Source: an uncultured Pirellulaceae bacterium
GTDB lineage: Bacteria > Planctomycetota > Planctomycetia > Pirellulales > Pirellulaceae
Direction of reading: 5' to 3'
Assembly: GCA_938040995.1 (NCBI GenBank)
Contig: CALHZT010000011.1
Location: 1-33,597, forward strand
Length of the DNA stretch: 33,597 nucleotides
The notes beneath the pieces were generated by a model. The model was not told where the DNA came from. It worked only from the letters and a program-made list of their open reading frames with translations, and searched no databases. Position numbers and translations under genes: made by a program. This document shows, piece by piece, positions 1-9,185 of this stretch; the first letter of the stretch is position 1, and every line of letters starts with the position of its first letter.

Positions 1-567
1 GCTGGCAACTCAGTGAAAAATGACAAGTGACAAATGAAAAAGGCAAATTGATACAGGTGACGCAAGACATTGCGAACTGTAAACGTTTTCCGTTTTTTAT
101 TCTTCCCAATCCCCGTTTGGCGGTGGTAGGTTCGAGAGGGTCAGGCACAAAACTTCCGCGTTTTGTCGGCGGCGAGCCAATGAGAGCTGCTGTTTGTTTT
201 GCGCTGGCAACTCAGTGAAAAATGACAAGTGACAAATGAAAAAGGCAAATTGATACAGGTGACGCACGACACTGCGAACTGTAAACGTTTTCCGTTTTTT
301 ATTCTTCCCAATCCCCGTTTAGTGGTGGCAGGTTCGCGAGGGTCAGGCACAAAATTTCGGCGTTTTGTCGGCGGCGAGCCAATGAGAGCTGCTGTTTGTT
401 TTGCGCTGGCAACTCAGTGAAAAATGACAAGTGAAAAATGAAAAAGGCAAATTGATACAAGTGACGCAAGACATTGCGAACTGTAAACGTTTTCCGTTTT
501 TTATTCTTCCCAACCCCCGTTTAGTGGTGGCAGGTTCGAGAGGGTCAGGCACAAATTTTCGGCGTTT
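1..567. repeat. 202-bp tandem direct repeat, about 2.8 copies (1-202, 203-404, 405-~567)
   Basis: Unit beginning gctggcaactcagtgaaaaatgacaagtga recurs at 1, 203 and 405 with few substitutions. The third copy diverges near 567. The array may extend left of the window. Confidence 0.95.
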
Positions 568-904
568 GACCGCAAAGCGAAATAAGTCAGTTTGCCGCCG
601 AAAAATTGAGCCAGACCCTCGCCGGCGTGAACGGTTACCTTTTCTCCACTACTGTTGAATTGATGCGCAAGTCATCTGTTGGCGCGATGCCTGCCTGAGA
701 ATCGGCACATTCGGCACATTCGCGTCCTCGTTCTCACGCCACTCCAAACTCTCTCCCGGCGGTCAGCAAAACGCTGCCTAAATCGGTGCATTCCAACACT
801 CGCGTCTACTTTCGACGTACGGTTAACGAATACCTCACCAATAGATTCTCGCAATCTCAGGCATGTTTTGTACTGAGACTGTGAGGCACCGCGCGAATGC
901 TCCT

Positions 905-1948
905 ATGTCACCAAAACAATTTGTACAAAAGTTTCTCGTGTTTTCGGTTGTCGTTTTTGCGTCAATCGCTGCGCTTAACTTTGTCGTTAATCCGTACGCT
1001 CAGTATCCCATTCGGATGTTCAAGCCACTGGTTCAGACGTCGCGCGCTACGAAGGTTGCTTTTCTTTCGGATTGCAAAGATGCACCTGAAGGGCTCGTCC
1101 TCGGTTCATCACGGGTTCTGAAATACGAACCGGAGTATCTCGCCAAGAAGTTCCAGTTGAAATCGTTTTTCAATGCTGGCGTGAACTACGCAAAACCCGA
1201 AGATCATCTGGCGATGCTCCGCTACTATCGCGAGCGATTTGGCGAGATGCCCGGCACTGTCGTGATTGGCCTCGATGTACACGGCTTTAACAACGGTTTG
1301 ATCACGGACGCGCGGCTGCTCAATAACCGGAACCTGGTACGACAGATTTCCGATGTTGTTCCACTCAAAGACCGGTTTCAGGGGCTGAAAGAACTCGCCA
1401 GTTGGAAGCAGACCATGTCATCGGTGTCTTCACTCGGTAGAACTGTTCGCAAAAAACAGGAAACGAAGCATGAGTGGTTTCAGCCGGACGGGATGATCGT
1501 CTACGACAAACGCGAAAGGGAAATCAAAGAAGGCTCGTACGATTTTGAATCCGCAATCGAGTATAGCAAGCGGGAATACAAGCAGCTTTACAGCGGCTAT
1601 GCGAGAATTTCAAAACGGCGAATCAATTGCTTCCTCAAAACTGTGGACGCATGCCGCGAAGCTGGAACCACAGTCGTCGTTTTGCTCACTCCGTTGCATC
1701 CTGAACTTGCGGACTACCTCGCCGACTCGACGACTTACTTTCAACGTCGCGCGGAACTCATAGAGCTGGTGCAGAGCGAGTCGGAACGTCGGGGATTCGT
1801 TTTCTTTGATCTCTCGGATCTCGAAAAATTCGGCGGGTCGCCGGAACAGTTCGTCGATGGAATTCACCCGCTCGAAAGCAATACGCGGCTGATCATCGAC
1901 CAGTTGGCAACTGGGAAAACAGACAGGCAGAAGTATGCTGTTCAATAG
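905..1948 (+). CDS. SGNH/AlgX-DltD-like membrane-anchored protein, probable partner of the downstream MBOAT
   Basis: ORF 863-1948; likely start ATG at 905 (MSPKQFVQKFLVFSVVVFASIAALNFVVNPY, N-terminal TM). Contains GLVLGSSRVLKYEPEY (GxSR block) and VDGIHPLESNT (DxxH-like). Overlaps the MBOAT gene by 14 nt. Confidence 0.8.
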   Translation: MSPKQFVQKFLVFSVVVFASIAALNFVVNPYAQYPIRMFKPLVQTSRATKVAFLSDCKDAPEGLVLGSSRVLKYEPEYLAKKFQLKSFFNAGVNYAKPEDHLAMLRYYRERFGEMPGTVVIGLDVHGFNNGLITDARLLNNRNLVRQISDVVPLKDRFQGLKELASWKQTMSSVSSLGRTVRKKQETKHEWFQPDGMIVYDKREREIKEGSYDFESAIEYSKREYKQLYSGYARISKRRINCFLKTVDACREAGTTVVVLLTPLHPELADYLADSTTYFQRRAELIELVQSESERRGFVFFDLSDLEKFGGSPEQFVDGIHPLESNTRLIIDQLATGKTDRQKYAVQ

Positions 1949-3335
1949 TTACTTTTTTATATTCGTATTCCTGCCACTCGTTCTTTGCGTGTGGTGGTCG
2001 TCACGTTTGAATCTGACAACCCGACTGGTCACACTTGTTGCCGCCAGCTATTTCTTTTACGGATGGTGGGACTATCGCTTTGTTCTACTGCTACTGTTCT
2101 CCTCCGTACTTGATTACCACGTGGGCAGATTTGTTCACTTTAGCAAGACGCAGAAAAACAAGTCGCTGGGCCTGTTTGTTTCGCTGCTGACGAATCTGGG
2201 GCTGCTCGCATTTTTCAAGTACAGCGGCTTTATGGCCGAGTCGATGAATGCCGTTGCCGACTGGTTGCGCGTTGGCGGGGCGATGCCCGTGCCGGATATC
2301 GTGCTCCCTGTCGGGATTTCGTTTTATACATTTCAAACGCTTAGCTACACGATCGACATCTATCGTGGCGAGTCAAAACCAGCGGACAGTTTCTGGCATT
2401 TTGCGGCCTACGTCTCCCTTTTCCCCCAGCTGATTGCCGGCCCGATCGTACGGTACAACGAGCTGGAAACCCAGTTAAGGAACATCCAGCCTAAGGTGAA
2501 CTGGGACCTGTTCGCAAAAGGCATATTCTTCTTCGTTGCTGGTTTGGCACAGAAGATACTGTTGGCCGATACGATTGCGGAACGAATCAACCCGATGTTT
2601 GCGGATTACCAGTCTCTGCAGTTTTTCGGTAGCTGGTACGCCATGCTCGGCTATACCTGCCAGCTGTATTTTGATTTTTCCGGATACAGCAATATGGCCG
2701 TCGGCCTTGGCCTGATGCTTGGATTTCAGTTTCCCCAGAATTTCAATTCACCCTACAAGTCTCGCAACATTTCCCAATTCTGGCGTCGATGGCACATGTC
2801 GCTGTCGACGTTTCTGCGCGACTATCTGTTTATTCCGCTCGGCGGCAGTCGGAAGAACCGATTGCTGACGTTGCGCAATCTTTTCGTGGTGATGTTTCTT
2901 GGTGGTCTTTGGCACGGAGCCGGCTGGACGTTTGTGCTTTGGGGAGTGTATCACGGTTGCCTTTTGATGGTGCACGCTCTGGCCCGCGGCAAGCTTCAGA
3001 TTCCGCGTTTCGTTGCTGTGGCCATGACGTTCGTAGCGGTCGTTTTCGGCTGGGTCCTTTTCCGCTCAACAGATATGGCGATGTGCCAGAGTCTGCTTAC
3101 TTCCATGACGACCCTTGGGACAGAACTTTCTCCCGGCGCGATCCTTGCGGCCGTGGGCGGGCTCAAGTCGGTTCTGGTTCTTGGTGGCCTTCTTGGAATC
3201 ATATTTTTGGCTCCAAATATCTGGCATATCGACTTTCGACCAAGTTATCCGCTGGTCCTTGCAGTCGCTTCTGTTTTCATCGTGTGCGTTTTGCGGTTTG
3301 ACAGTCAAAGTCCTTTTCTCTACTTCCAGTTTTAA
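1935..3335 (+). CDS. MBOAT family O-acyltransferase (AlgI-like)
   Basis: 466 aa multi-TM; LPVGISFYTFQTLSYTIDIYRGE, NFNSPYKSRNISQFWRRWHMSLSTFLRDYLFIPLGG and GGLWHGAGWTFVLWGVYHG are hallmark MBOAT/AlgI motifs. Confidence 0.95.
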   Translation: MLFNSYFFIFVFLPLVLCVWWSSRLNLTTRLVTLVAASYFFYGWWDYRFVLLLLFSSVLDYHVGRFVHFSKTQKNKSLGLFVSLLTNLGLLAFFKYSGFMAESMNAVADWLRVGGAMPVPDIVLPVGISFYTFQTLSYTIDIYRGESKPADSFWHFAAYVSLFPQLIAGPIVRYNELETQLRNIQPKVNWDLFAKGIFFFVAGLAQKILLADTIAERINPMFADYQSLQFFGSWYAMLGYTCQLYFDFSGYSNMAVGLGLMLGFQFPQNFNSPYKSRNISQFWRRWHMSLSTFLRDYLFIPLGGSRKNRLLTLRNLFVVMFLGGLWHGAGWTFVLWGVYHGCLLMVHALARGKLQIPRFVAVAMTFVAVVFGWVLFRSTDMAMCQSLLTSMTTLGTELSPGAILAAVGGLKSVLVLGGLLGIIFLAPNIWHIDFRPSYPLVLAVASVFIVCVLRFDSQSPFLYFQF

Positions 3336-3358
3336 CCCGGTTTCGAATTTCACGATCC

Positions 3359-4474
3359 ATGCGCGTAGTTTGCATTACAGATTTGACCGAGCTGGAAGCC
3401 CTCAAAGGGGACTGGAATCGGCTTGCTGAAGAGTCGCCATTCCGGTCGTGGGAATGGCTAAGCTGCTGGTATTCGTGTCTTGGCCAAGAGACCCGGCTGC
3501 AGGTGCTTGTTGTTTGCGACGAGTCCAGTCGCATCGTCGGGATCGCGCCGTTTTGTATCGATTCGTCGTTGAAGCGTGGGAGAGTCATGCGCTTTCTCGG
3601 GTCTGGCAAGGCCTGCAGTGACTACATGGGACTGATGGTTGAACCACAGCATACGTACAGAGTTGCTTCTGCAGTTGCCTCGTGGCTGTCCAGTGCAGCG
3701 AGCGGCACTTACGGCAAGCAGCACGTTTGGGAATTGTTGGAGCTGGAGGGAGTCACGAAAGAAGATGATTCCGTTCGTATTCTTGGTGATGCACTTGCCT
3801 GTAAGTCGGACTGGACTCAAACGTTAAACTCGTGGAGAGTGACCCTGCCAGATTCGTGGGATACCTACTTGAGTGGCTTAACGAAGCGAGCTCGCCGAAA
3901 GTTGCGTCAGTTGGACAAGAAGTTCATTGCGACGGGGCGTGCGGAATGGCGATTGGCTTCGAATGAAACAGAGATGTACTCATTTTATGAGTCGCTGGTT
4001 CGACTTCATACGTTACGGAGGGGTACCATCGATGGCGATGGCTGTTTCCTGCATTCAGGTTTCGAGCAATTCCTGAGAATGAGCATGGAGAAGCTTTTTG
4101 ACGCTGATCGCTTGTGGCTGTCGGAGCTCCAAATTGACGGACGGATTGCAGCAAACGCGTTCGGCATAAGAACCAGTGCCGGCGTTTTGCTTTACCAATG
4201 TGGATTCGATCCGGATCTTGGTAAGTTTAGTCCGGGGTGGATTCAAAACATCTTCAATCTCAAGTTGGCCATCGCTTTGGGGCACAGTCATTTTGATTTC
4301 CTGCGAGGCGATGAACCTTACAAGAAACGACTGAATGGCGTCCCGACTGGAATCTATCGCGTCCGCATGGCTGCTCCCCAAGTCTTGTCGAAGATCCGTC
4401 ACAAGTTGTGGAACGCTGCCGGGACGGCCGCCCGCATCTTACCGCTTGGCAAATCCGAAGCGGCGACGGAGTAG
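3359..4474 (+). CDS. GNAT/FemAB-like acetyltransferase (CelD/BcsL type)
   Basis: 371 aa; W-x-LAEESPFRSWEWLSCWYSCLG N-terminus, ...LTKRARRKLRQLDKKF..., C-terminal FDFLRGDEPYKKRL motif typical of this family; same strand, 23 bp after the MBOAT. Confidence 0.8.
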   Translation: MRVVCITDLTELEALKGDWNRLAEESPFRSWEWLSCWYSCLGQETRLQVLVVCDESSRIVGIAPFCIDSSLKRGRVMRFLGSGKACSDYMGLMVEPQHTYRVASAVASWLSSAASGTYGKQHVWELLELEGVTKEDDSVRILGDALACKSDWTQTLNSWRVTLPDSWDTYLSGLTKRARRKLRQLDKKFIATGRAEWRLASNETEMYSFYESLVRLHTLRRGTIDGDGCFLHSGFEQFLRMSMEKLFDADRLWLSELQIDGRIAANAFGIRTSAGVLLYQCGFDPDLGKFSPGWIQNIFNLKLAIALGHSHFDFLRGDEPYKKRLNGVPTGIYRVRMAAPQVLSKIRHKLWNAAGTAARILPLGKSEAATE

Positions 4475-4480
4475 GGTGGG

Positions 4481-4845
4481 TCCAGCTGTAGGCTGGCACC
4501 AGCGGCGAGACGATTTTAGAACGAACCAGAAAAGCTGATGCCGCGCAGTGCCGGCACCCGTAGCTCATTCCGCCTGGCGATTCTTGCCCGCACTGCGCGG
4601 CGTAAAACTCAAGAATAAGGCAGCCAGTACCGCCGCTTGTGCGGGCCTACAACTACGCGTCCAGCTGTAGGCTGGCACCAGCGGCGAGACGATTTTAGAA
4701 CGAACCAGAAAAGCTGATGCCGCGCAGTGCCGGCATCCGTAGCTCATTCCGCCTGGCGATTCTTGCCCGCACTGCGCGGCGTCGAACTCAGGAATATGGC
4801 AGCCAGTACCGCCGCTTGTACGGGCCTACAAGTGCGCGGCGTCGA
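4481..4845. repeat. 179-bp intergenic tandem repeat (4481-4659, 4660-~4838) plus a partial third copy to about 4865; each full copy has a strong hairpin
   Basis: tccagctgtaggctggcaccagcggcgagacgattttagaacgaaccagaaaagctgatgccgcgcagtgccggca recurs at 4481 and 4660. GCCGCGCAGTGCCGGCA / TGCCCGCACTGCGCGGC arms (16/17 pairs) at 4540-4556/4585-4601 and 4719-4735/4764-4780. Confidence 0.93.
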
Positions 4846-4988
4846 ACTCAGCAACCCTTACCGCCGCTACGTCCAAGAAACCCCTGTTCGGAGGGCGTGA
4901 GGCACAAAGATTGGGATCCGCGATGTTTTTGTGAAATCGTCGATTACACTGGAGTTATTGGCATCTTTTTTAACAACGGACTCTTGTC

Positions 4989-5408
4989 GTGACCAAAAAT
5001 CAACTGAAATCAAAAGCGCTGCTCGTCATCGCTGCTCTAGTCGTTGGGACCATTATTTCGACTGGTGCCAACCTTCTTTTGACTTCGAGAGAAACGGGCG
5101 ACGAAGCGGCTTCCCAATCGAAAGCAGCCGGTACCGGAGTGGAAAGTTCCGCTGATTCGTTGGCCGGGCAGGAGACATCCACGGACGACACAGGCGAAGT
5201 GGCTCAAGATGCGGACAGCGCGAGTGAACTGTCGGAGAGCGTGGAGAGTGTCACGGATGAAACGCCGGATGATTCGACCGATTCTAATGAGCCTCAAGTC
5301 GTGACTTACGAAGAGAAGACGAAGTCGCTTTTTGCCAAGTTGGATGAGCTCAAGTCGAAGCGGCAGGCGATTCGTGACCGAATTCGATTTGATGCGGCGG
5401 AGTTTTAG
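4989..5408 (+). CDS. Hypothetical protein with N-terminal TM/signal and acidic Ser/Thr/Asp-rich linker
   Basis: 139 aa, GTG start; hydrophobic LLVIAALVVGTIISTGANLLL then D/E/S/T-rich region and a basic C-terminal helix. Confidence 0.6.
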   Translation: MTKNQLKSKALLVIAALVVGTIISTGANLLLTSRETGDEAASQSKAAGTGVESSADSLAGQETSTDDTGEVAQDADSASELSESVESVTDETPDDSTDSNEPQVVTYEEKTKSLFAKLDELKSKRQAIRDRIRFDAAEF

Positions 5409-5503
5409 GACTCGCCGCAGTCAGCGTTTCGGTAGCATTCTGCCTCCGTCCGAGAGCGATGCAACGGCAGGACTCCATTGCCAGGTTTTGGCAGCGTCGC
5501 GTT

Positions 5504-6244
5504 TTATCGAATGAGCAGCATGGCTGCGACGATAAGCAGTAGCGAGCCGAAACCGAACATAATCGCATTGCGGATGATGCGTCGGCGGGCTTTCACTTCA
5601 TCACTGACGACAACGAGTTTTCTCGTTTCATCGCCAGTTTGCACTTTCCGCACTGGTTCATGAAGAATGACGCCATCGAGCGCGGCCGCATTCATTGCGG
5701 ATTCTGGAAGTCGCCTTGTGAACTTTGGGGGAAGGAGGTCGTCAACTGTTGTTGGCTTTGATACCGGCGTGGGCCGCTCAGTCCCCGCAACCGATTTTAC
5801 TTCAATCGACTGGTCGCCACTGCGAGGTCCAGCATCGGGTGCCACCGTTGGGCCCGGCGTTGTCACAATGTCTGGAATCGCTTCGATTGGTGACTGTTGC
5901 GCCGATGGCTGCCGGAGCGCTGGCTGAGATTCTTGCGGCGGATTCTGCGCATGAACTGCTGCGGATGGCAACTGCACCGGGCTATTGCAGCTGGGGCATG
6001 CGACCGCCTTTCCCAGGGAACTTCGTGTCACCTGAAACGGCTCTGTACATTGCGGGCATGCAAACTTCATGCGGTCGTCCGCCGCGGACGAAGATGGATT
6101 CTCCGTTGAATCCTCTGCGGTTGGCGATGCTGGTACCTGAAAAATCTGAATACACAGCGGGCACTTCACCGCACTGCCAGCCATCGACGACGTAACCTTG
6201 ACGATCCCCTGGCAATGCGGGCATGCGAATTGTAAATCAGTCAT
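5504..6244 (-). CDS. Duplicated zinc-ribbon protein with a C-terminal TM segment
   Basis: ORF 5504-6310; likely start at 6244 (MTDLQFACPHCQ). Two CxxC-x18-CxxC units (FACPHCQGIVKVTSSMAGSAVKCPLC; FACPQCTEPFQVTRSSLGKAVACPSC) and terminal NAIMFGFGSLLLIVAAMLLIR. Confidence 0.8.
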   Translation of the reverse strand: MTDLQFACPHCQGIVKVTSSMAGSAVKCPLCIQIFQVPASPTAEDSTENPSSSAADDRMKFACPQCTEPFQVTRSSLGKAVACPSCNSPVQLPSAAVHAQNPPQESQPALRQPSAQQSPIEAIPDIVTTPGPTVAPDAGPRSGDQSIEVKSVAGTERPTPVSKPTTVDDLLPPKFTRRLPESAMNAAALDGVILHEPVRKVQTGDETRKLVVVSDEVKARRRIIRNAIMFGFGSLLLIVAAMLLIR

Positions 6245-6341
6245 CAGATTCAACGAGTCGGGGCGAATTGATTGGTCGCGAACGACCGCGGAAGTCCTTA
6301 TGCTATACATTCTGCATGGTCATTTTAACGAGGGGGTTCGC

Positions 6342-7952
6342 ATGTTGAGTCGTCGGTCGCAATATTCACGTACAGTTTTGTCCATTTTTGTAGCGAGTTT
6401 GCTGACGTGGTTTTCGGCAACGGCATCAGGCCAGAATTCTGCAGAATTTCAGGCGCTGTTCGATGGCAAGTCGCTTGCAGGTTGGGAAGGGAATCCGGAT
6501 CTCTGGTCAGTCGTCGATGGCGCCATCACTGGTTCCACGACCGCTGGGCAAGAGCTGAAGAAGAATACGTTCCTTGTCTGGGATGGCACGGTCAAGGATT
6601 TTGACTTGCGATTGAAAGTCAAGCTCGTTGGCGGCAACACCGGTATCCAGTTTCGCAGCCAGTACCTTCCCAAGGCTGACAAGTCGGCGTTTCGTATCAG
6701 GGGTTACCAGGCAGATCTCGACGCAGCGAACCAATATTCGGGCATCAATTATGACGAGGGCGGTCGAGGCATCATTGCTCCACGCGGCAAACGCTCAGTC
6801 ATCGGCAGCAATGGAAAGACTGCCGTCGTTGGGGATCTTGGCACCGAAGAAAAGTTGCTGACGTCAATCAAAATGGACGACTGGAACGATTATCGAATCG
6901 TCGCTGTTGGAAACCGCATTCGCCAATACATCAATGGCGTGCAAACCATCGACTTGACCGACGACGATGAAAAGAATCGCGACATGGAGGGACTTCTTGC
7001 CTTGCAAGTTCACGTTGGGCCGCCAATGACGGTCAGCTACAAAGACATCCGACTGAAAGTCCTCGGACCGGATGCGGATATCGACGAAGTGACGGCGAGT
7101 GTTTCTTCGTCAAAAACTCACAAAGTCGTTTTTGTGGCGGGCAAGCGTAGTCACGGGTACGGTTCGCATGAGCATTACGCCGGATCGGTTCTTCTGGCCA
7201 AGCGACTGGAATCGGCTTTTCCCGAGCTGGACGCGGAGGTGATTCGTAACGGCTGGCCGGCTGATGCTGACGCGGCTTTTGCAGGTGTGGACAGTATCGT
7301 GATTTACTCGGATGGTGGCCCCCGTCATCCTTCGTTGGCTCACCTGGACGAATTGGACAAGCTGATGAAGTCGGGTGTTGGGTTGGTTTGCCTGCACTAC
7401 GGTGTCGAGGTGCCGAAGGAAAAGGCCGGTGAGCAGTTTCTTGACTGGATCGGTGGTTACTTCGAAACCAACTGGTCAGTGAACCCACATTGGAAAGCCA
7501 GTTTTGAGAGTTTGCCCGAGCATCCGGTGACTCGCGGTGTAAAGCCGTTTGAGCTGCAGGATGAGTGGTACTTTCACATGCGATTTCGCGAAGGGATGGA
7601 AGGTGTAACGCCGATTCTTTCTGCGGTTGCGCCGGAGAGCACCATGAAGCGTCCAGATGGTCCGCATTCGGGGAACAAGGCGGTTCGGAAGTCTGTGGCC
7701 GATGGTGATCTGCAACACGTGGCATGGTGTGCCGAGCGGCCGGATGGTGGACGTGGTTTCGGTTTAACCGGCGGTCATTTTCATGAAGGCTGGGCAAATG
7801 AGAACATGCGTCGCGTGGTTTTGAATGCGATCGCGTGGACCGCCAAAGTTGAGATTCCAGACGATGGAATTGAGAATACCGAAGTGTCGTCGGCAGAACT
7901 GGAAGAGAATCAGGATTTTCCAAAGCCAGAGCCAGAGGCGGAAGATAATTAG
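6342..7952 (+). CDS. Secreted DUF1080 (3-keto-disaccharide hydrolase-like) plus ThuA-like domain protein
   Basis: ORF 6198-7952; likely ATG at 6342 followed by a signal peptide (SIFVASLLTWFSATASGQ). FQALFDGKSLAGWEGNPDLWSVVDGAITG typical of DUF1080; second half KVVFVAGKRSHGYGSHEHYAGSVLLAKRL...GVGLVCLHYGVE typical of ThuA. Confidence 0.88.
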   Translation: MLSRRSQYSRTVLSIFVASLLTWFSATASGQNSAEFQALFDGKSLAGWEGNPDLWSVVDGAITGSTTAGQELKKNTFLVWDGTVKDFDLRLKVKLVGGNTGIQFRSQYLPKADKSAFRIRGYQADLDAANQYSGINYDEGGRGIIAPRGKRSVIGSNGKTAVVGDLGTEEKLLTSIKMDDWNDYRIVAVGNRIRQYINGVQTIDLTDDDEKNRDMEGLLALQVHVGPPMTVSYKDIRLKVLGPDADIDEVTASVSSSKTHKVVFVAGKRSHGYGSHEHYAGSVLLAKRLESAFPELDAEVIRNGWPADADAAFAGVDSIVIYSDGGPRHPSLAHLDELDKLMKSGVGLVCLHYGVEVPKEKAGEQFLDWIGGYFETNWSVNPHWKASFESLPEHPVTRGVKPFELQDEWYFHMRFREGMEGVTPILSAVAPESTMKRPDGPHSGNKAVRKSVADGDLQHVAWCAERPDGGRGFGLTGGHFHEGWANENMRRVVLNAIAWTAKVEIPDDGIENTEVSSAELEENQDFPKPEPEAEDN

Positions 7953-8061
7953 CTTTTGGCCGAGGTTTGAATATCGATCACGGAACAAGGAATGTCGAAG
8001 GACGAAGTTTTAAGCACAACTTCCCGCACGCCGTCCTGCACAGCTTCACTACACAACTGCT

Positions 8062-8161
8062 ACCCTCCTCCGACAAAGGCGGTGTTCTGCGAGGCACGAG
8101 TCAGAACATACCGCTTGTCTCGTGAGGAGGGTCGGAGCCCCGGCGACGGGGAGGAGCGGCC
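8062..8161 (+). repeat. Dispersed hairpin element, copy 1
   Basis: ACCCTCCTC(8062-8070)/GAGGAGGGT(8124-8132), GACAA/TTGTC, GCGGT/ACCGC and GTTCTG/CAGAAC nested arms; followed by GTCGGAGCC..GCGACGGGGAGGAGCGGCC. Confidence 0.88.
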
Positions 8162-8246
8162 AGTGAGGTTTGATGCGAGAGTTTGTTTCGAAGTTGCGAG
8201 GAAGTTCGACTGGATGCGGTCAACTATTCAGTTTGCTTGAGCTCTT

Positions 8247-8329
8247 GGCCGCAATACCCTCCCCGTCGCTCCCGTCGCTGAGGCTCCGACCTCCCAGAAT
8301 TTGCTCGTACAACTCGCAAAAGGGAGGGT
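8247..8329 (-). repeat. Dispersed hairpin element, copy 2 (short variant, reverse orientation)
   Basis: On the minus strand: ACCCTCCC..TTTGC..GCAAA..GGGAGGTCGGAGCCTCAGCGACGGG...GCGGCC; core matches the other copies. Confidence 0.75.
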
Positions 8330-8407
8330 AGCAAGTGGTAGGCGGCAAGCGGCAAGCGTTGAGAGGGTAGCGAGCGTTTGTTCGGCGTAAGAACTCGTTC
8401 GAATCGA

Positions 8408-9172
8408 CTAGGGATCCTGGCTTTCTTGCGTCTCACTCTGCTTGGCGGCCAATTGCTTATCAACGGCTTCCTTGTGCTTTTGCTCGCCTTCCGGCGTGGC
8501 CCGGCGTTTGTCCAACTCTTCGAGAATGCCGTGCGGGCCGTACACGAGTAAATTGTCACCCGGGCAAAGCATCGTTTGGCCTTTGGGGGCGCCCTGATAT
8601 CCGCCTTGCGATCGTTCGATACCCAGGACGAGGACGCCTTCGTCTGACAGTCGCAACTCCATCAGCGTCTTGTTCGCCATCCAGTTATCGTCGTTGACAA
8701 ACATCTGGGCGACCGTGAAATCATTCCCCAGCCGCAAGAGTCCGACGTAGTCGTTGATGTCGAGTCGCGTGAACCGTTTCAGGGCTTTCGTTATGTACTT
8801 TGAAAGTTGCCGATCGACCCATTTGCTGTGAGCAATGGCCCAAAGCGCAAAAATGCCCACGAACAAACCTGCGAGGCGTTCGACGAATCCAATCCCGGTC
8901 ACCTTGTCGAAACCGACCACCAGCGCGGACATCACCGTCACGATTCCCGCGTTTCCGAGCAGCATCAACGTCATGATGACTCGACGACGAACCGGGTTGT
9001 TGATAACGACTGCCGAATCGGGAGTCGTAAAGCCCGTGCCAGTGAATGCGGAACGGGCTTCGAAGCGGGCAAGGTCTCGCGACAGGCCTGTGAGCACAAG
9101 TGCCTCCGTGGCGACTCGTACCACAAGCAGCGAAAACATAATGGTGGCGAGCAGGATCGGGATGGCAAACAT
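8408..9172 (-). CDS. TrkA_C (RCK_C) domain membrane protein
   Basis: 254 aa; N-terminal hydrophobic segments, then FTVAQMFVNDDNWMANKTLMELRLSDEGVLVLGIERSQGGYQGAPKGQTMLCPGDNLLVYGPHGILEEL, a typical TrkA_C domain. Confidence 0.8.
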   Translation of the reverse strand: MFAIPILLATIMFSLLVVRVATEALVLTGLSRDLARFEARSAFTGTGFTTPDSAVVINNPVRRRVIMTLMLLGNAGIVTVMSALVVGFDKVTGIGFVERLAGLFVGIFALWAIAHSKWVDRQLSKYITKALKRFTRLDINDYVGLLRLGNDFTVAQMFVNDDNWMANKTLMELRLSDEGVLVLGIERSQGGYQGAPKGQTMLCPGDNLLVYGPHGILEELDKRRATPEGEQKHKEAVDKQLAAKQSETQESQDP

Positions 9173-9185
9173 CGTTGAACCTCCT

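Noticed and set aside
27-658. 63-75 aa ORFs on both strands of the 202-bp repeat
   Set aside because: Overlapping ORFs on both strands in each unit with no start context or domain; best explained by the repeat.
4260-4747. Two minus-strand ORFs sharing MSYGCRHCAASAFLVRSKIVSPLVPAYSWT
   Set aside because: They are translations of the 179-bp repeat, one also antisense to the GNAT gene.
7033-7923. 296-aa minus-strand ORF
   Set aside because: Antisense to the DUF1080-ThuA gene; His/Pro/Ser/Arg-rich composition typical of shadow ORFs.
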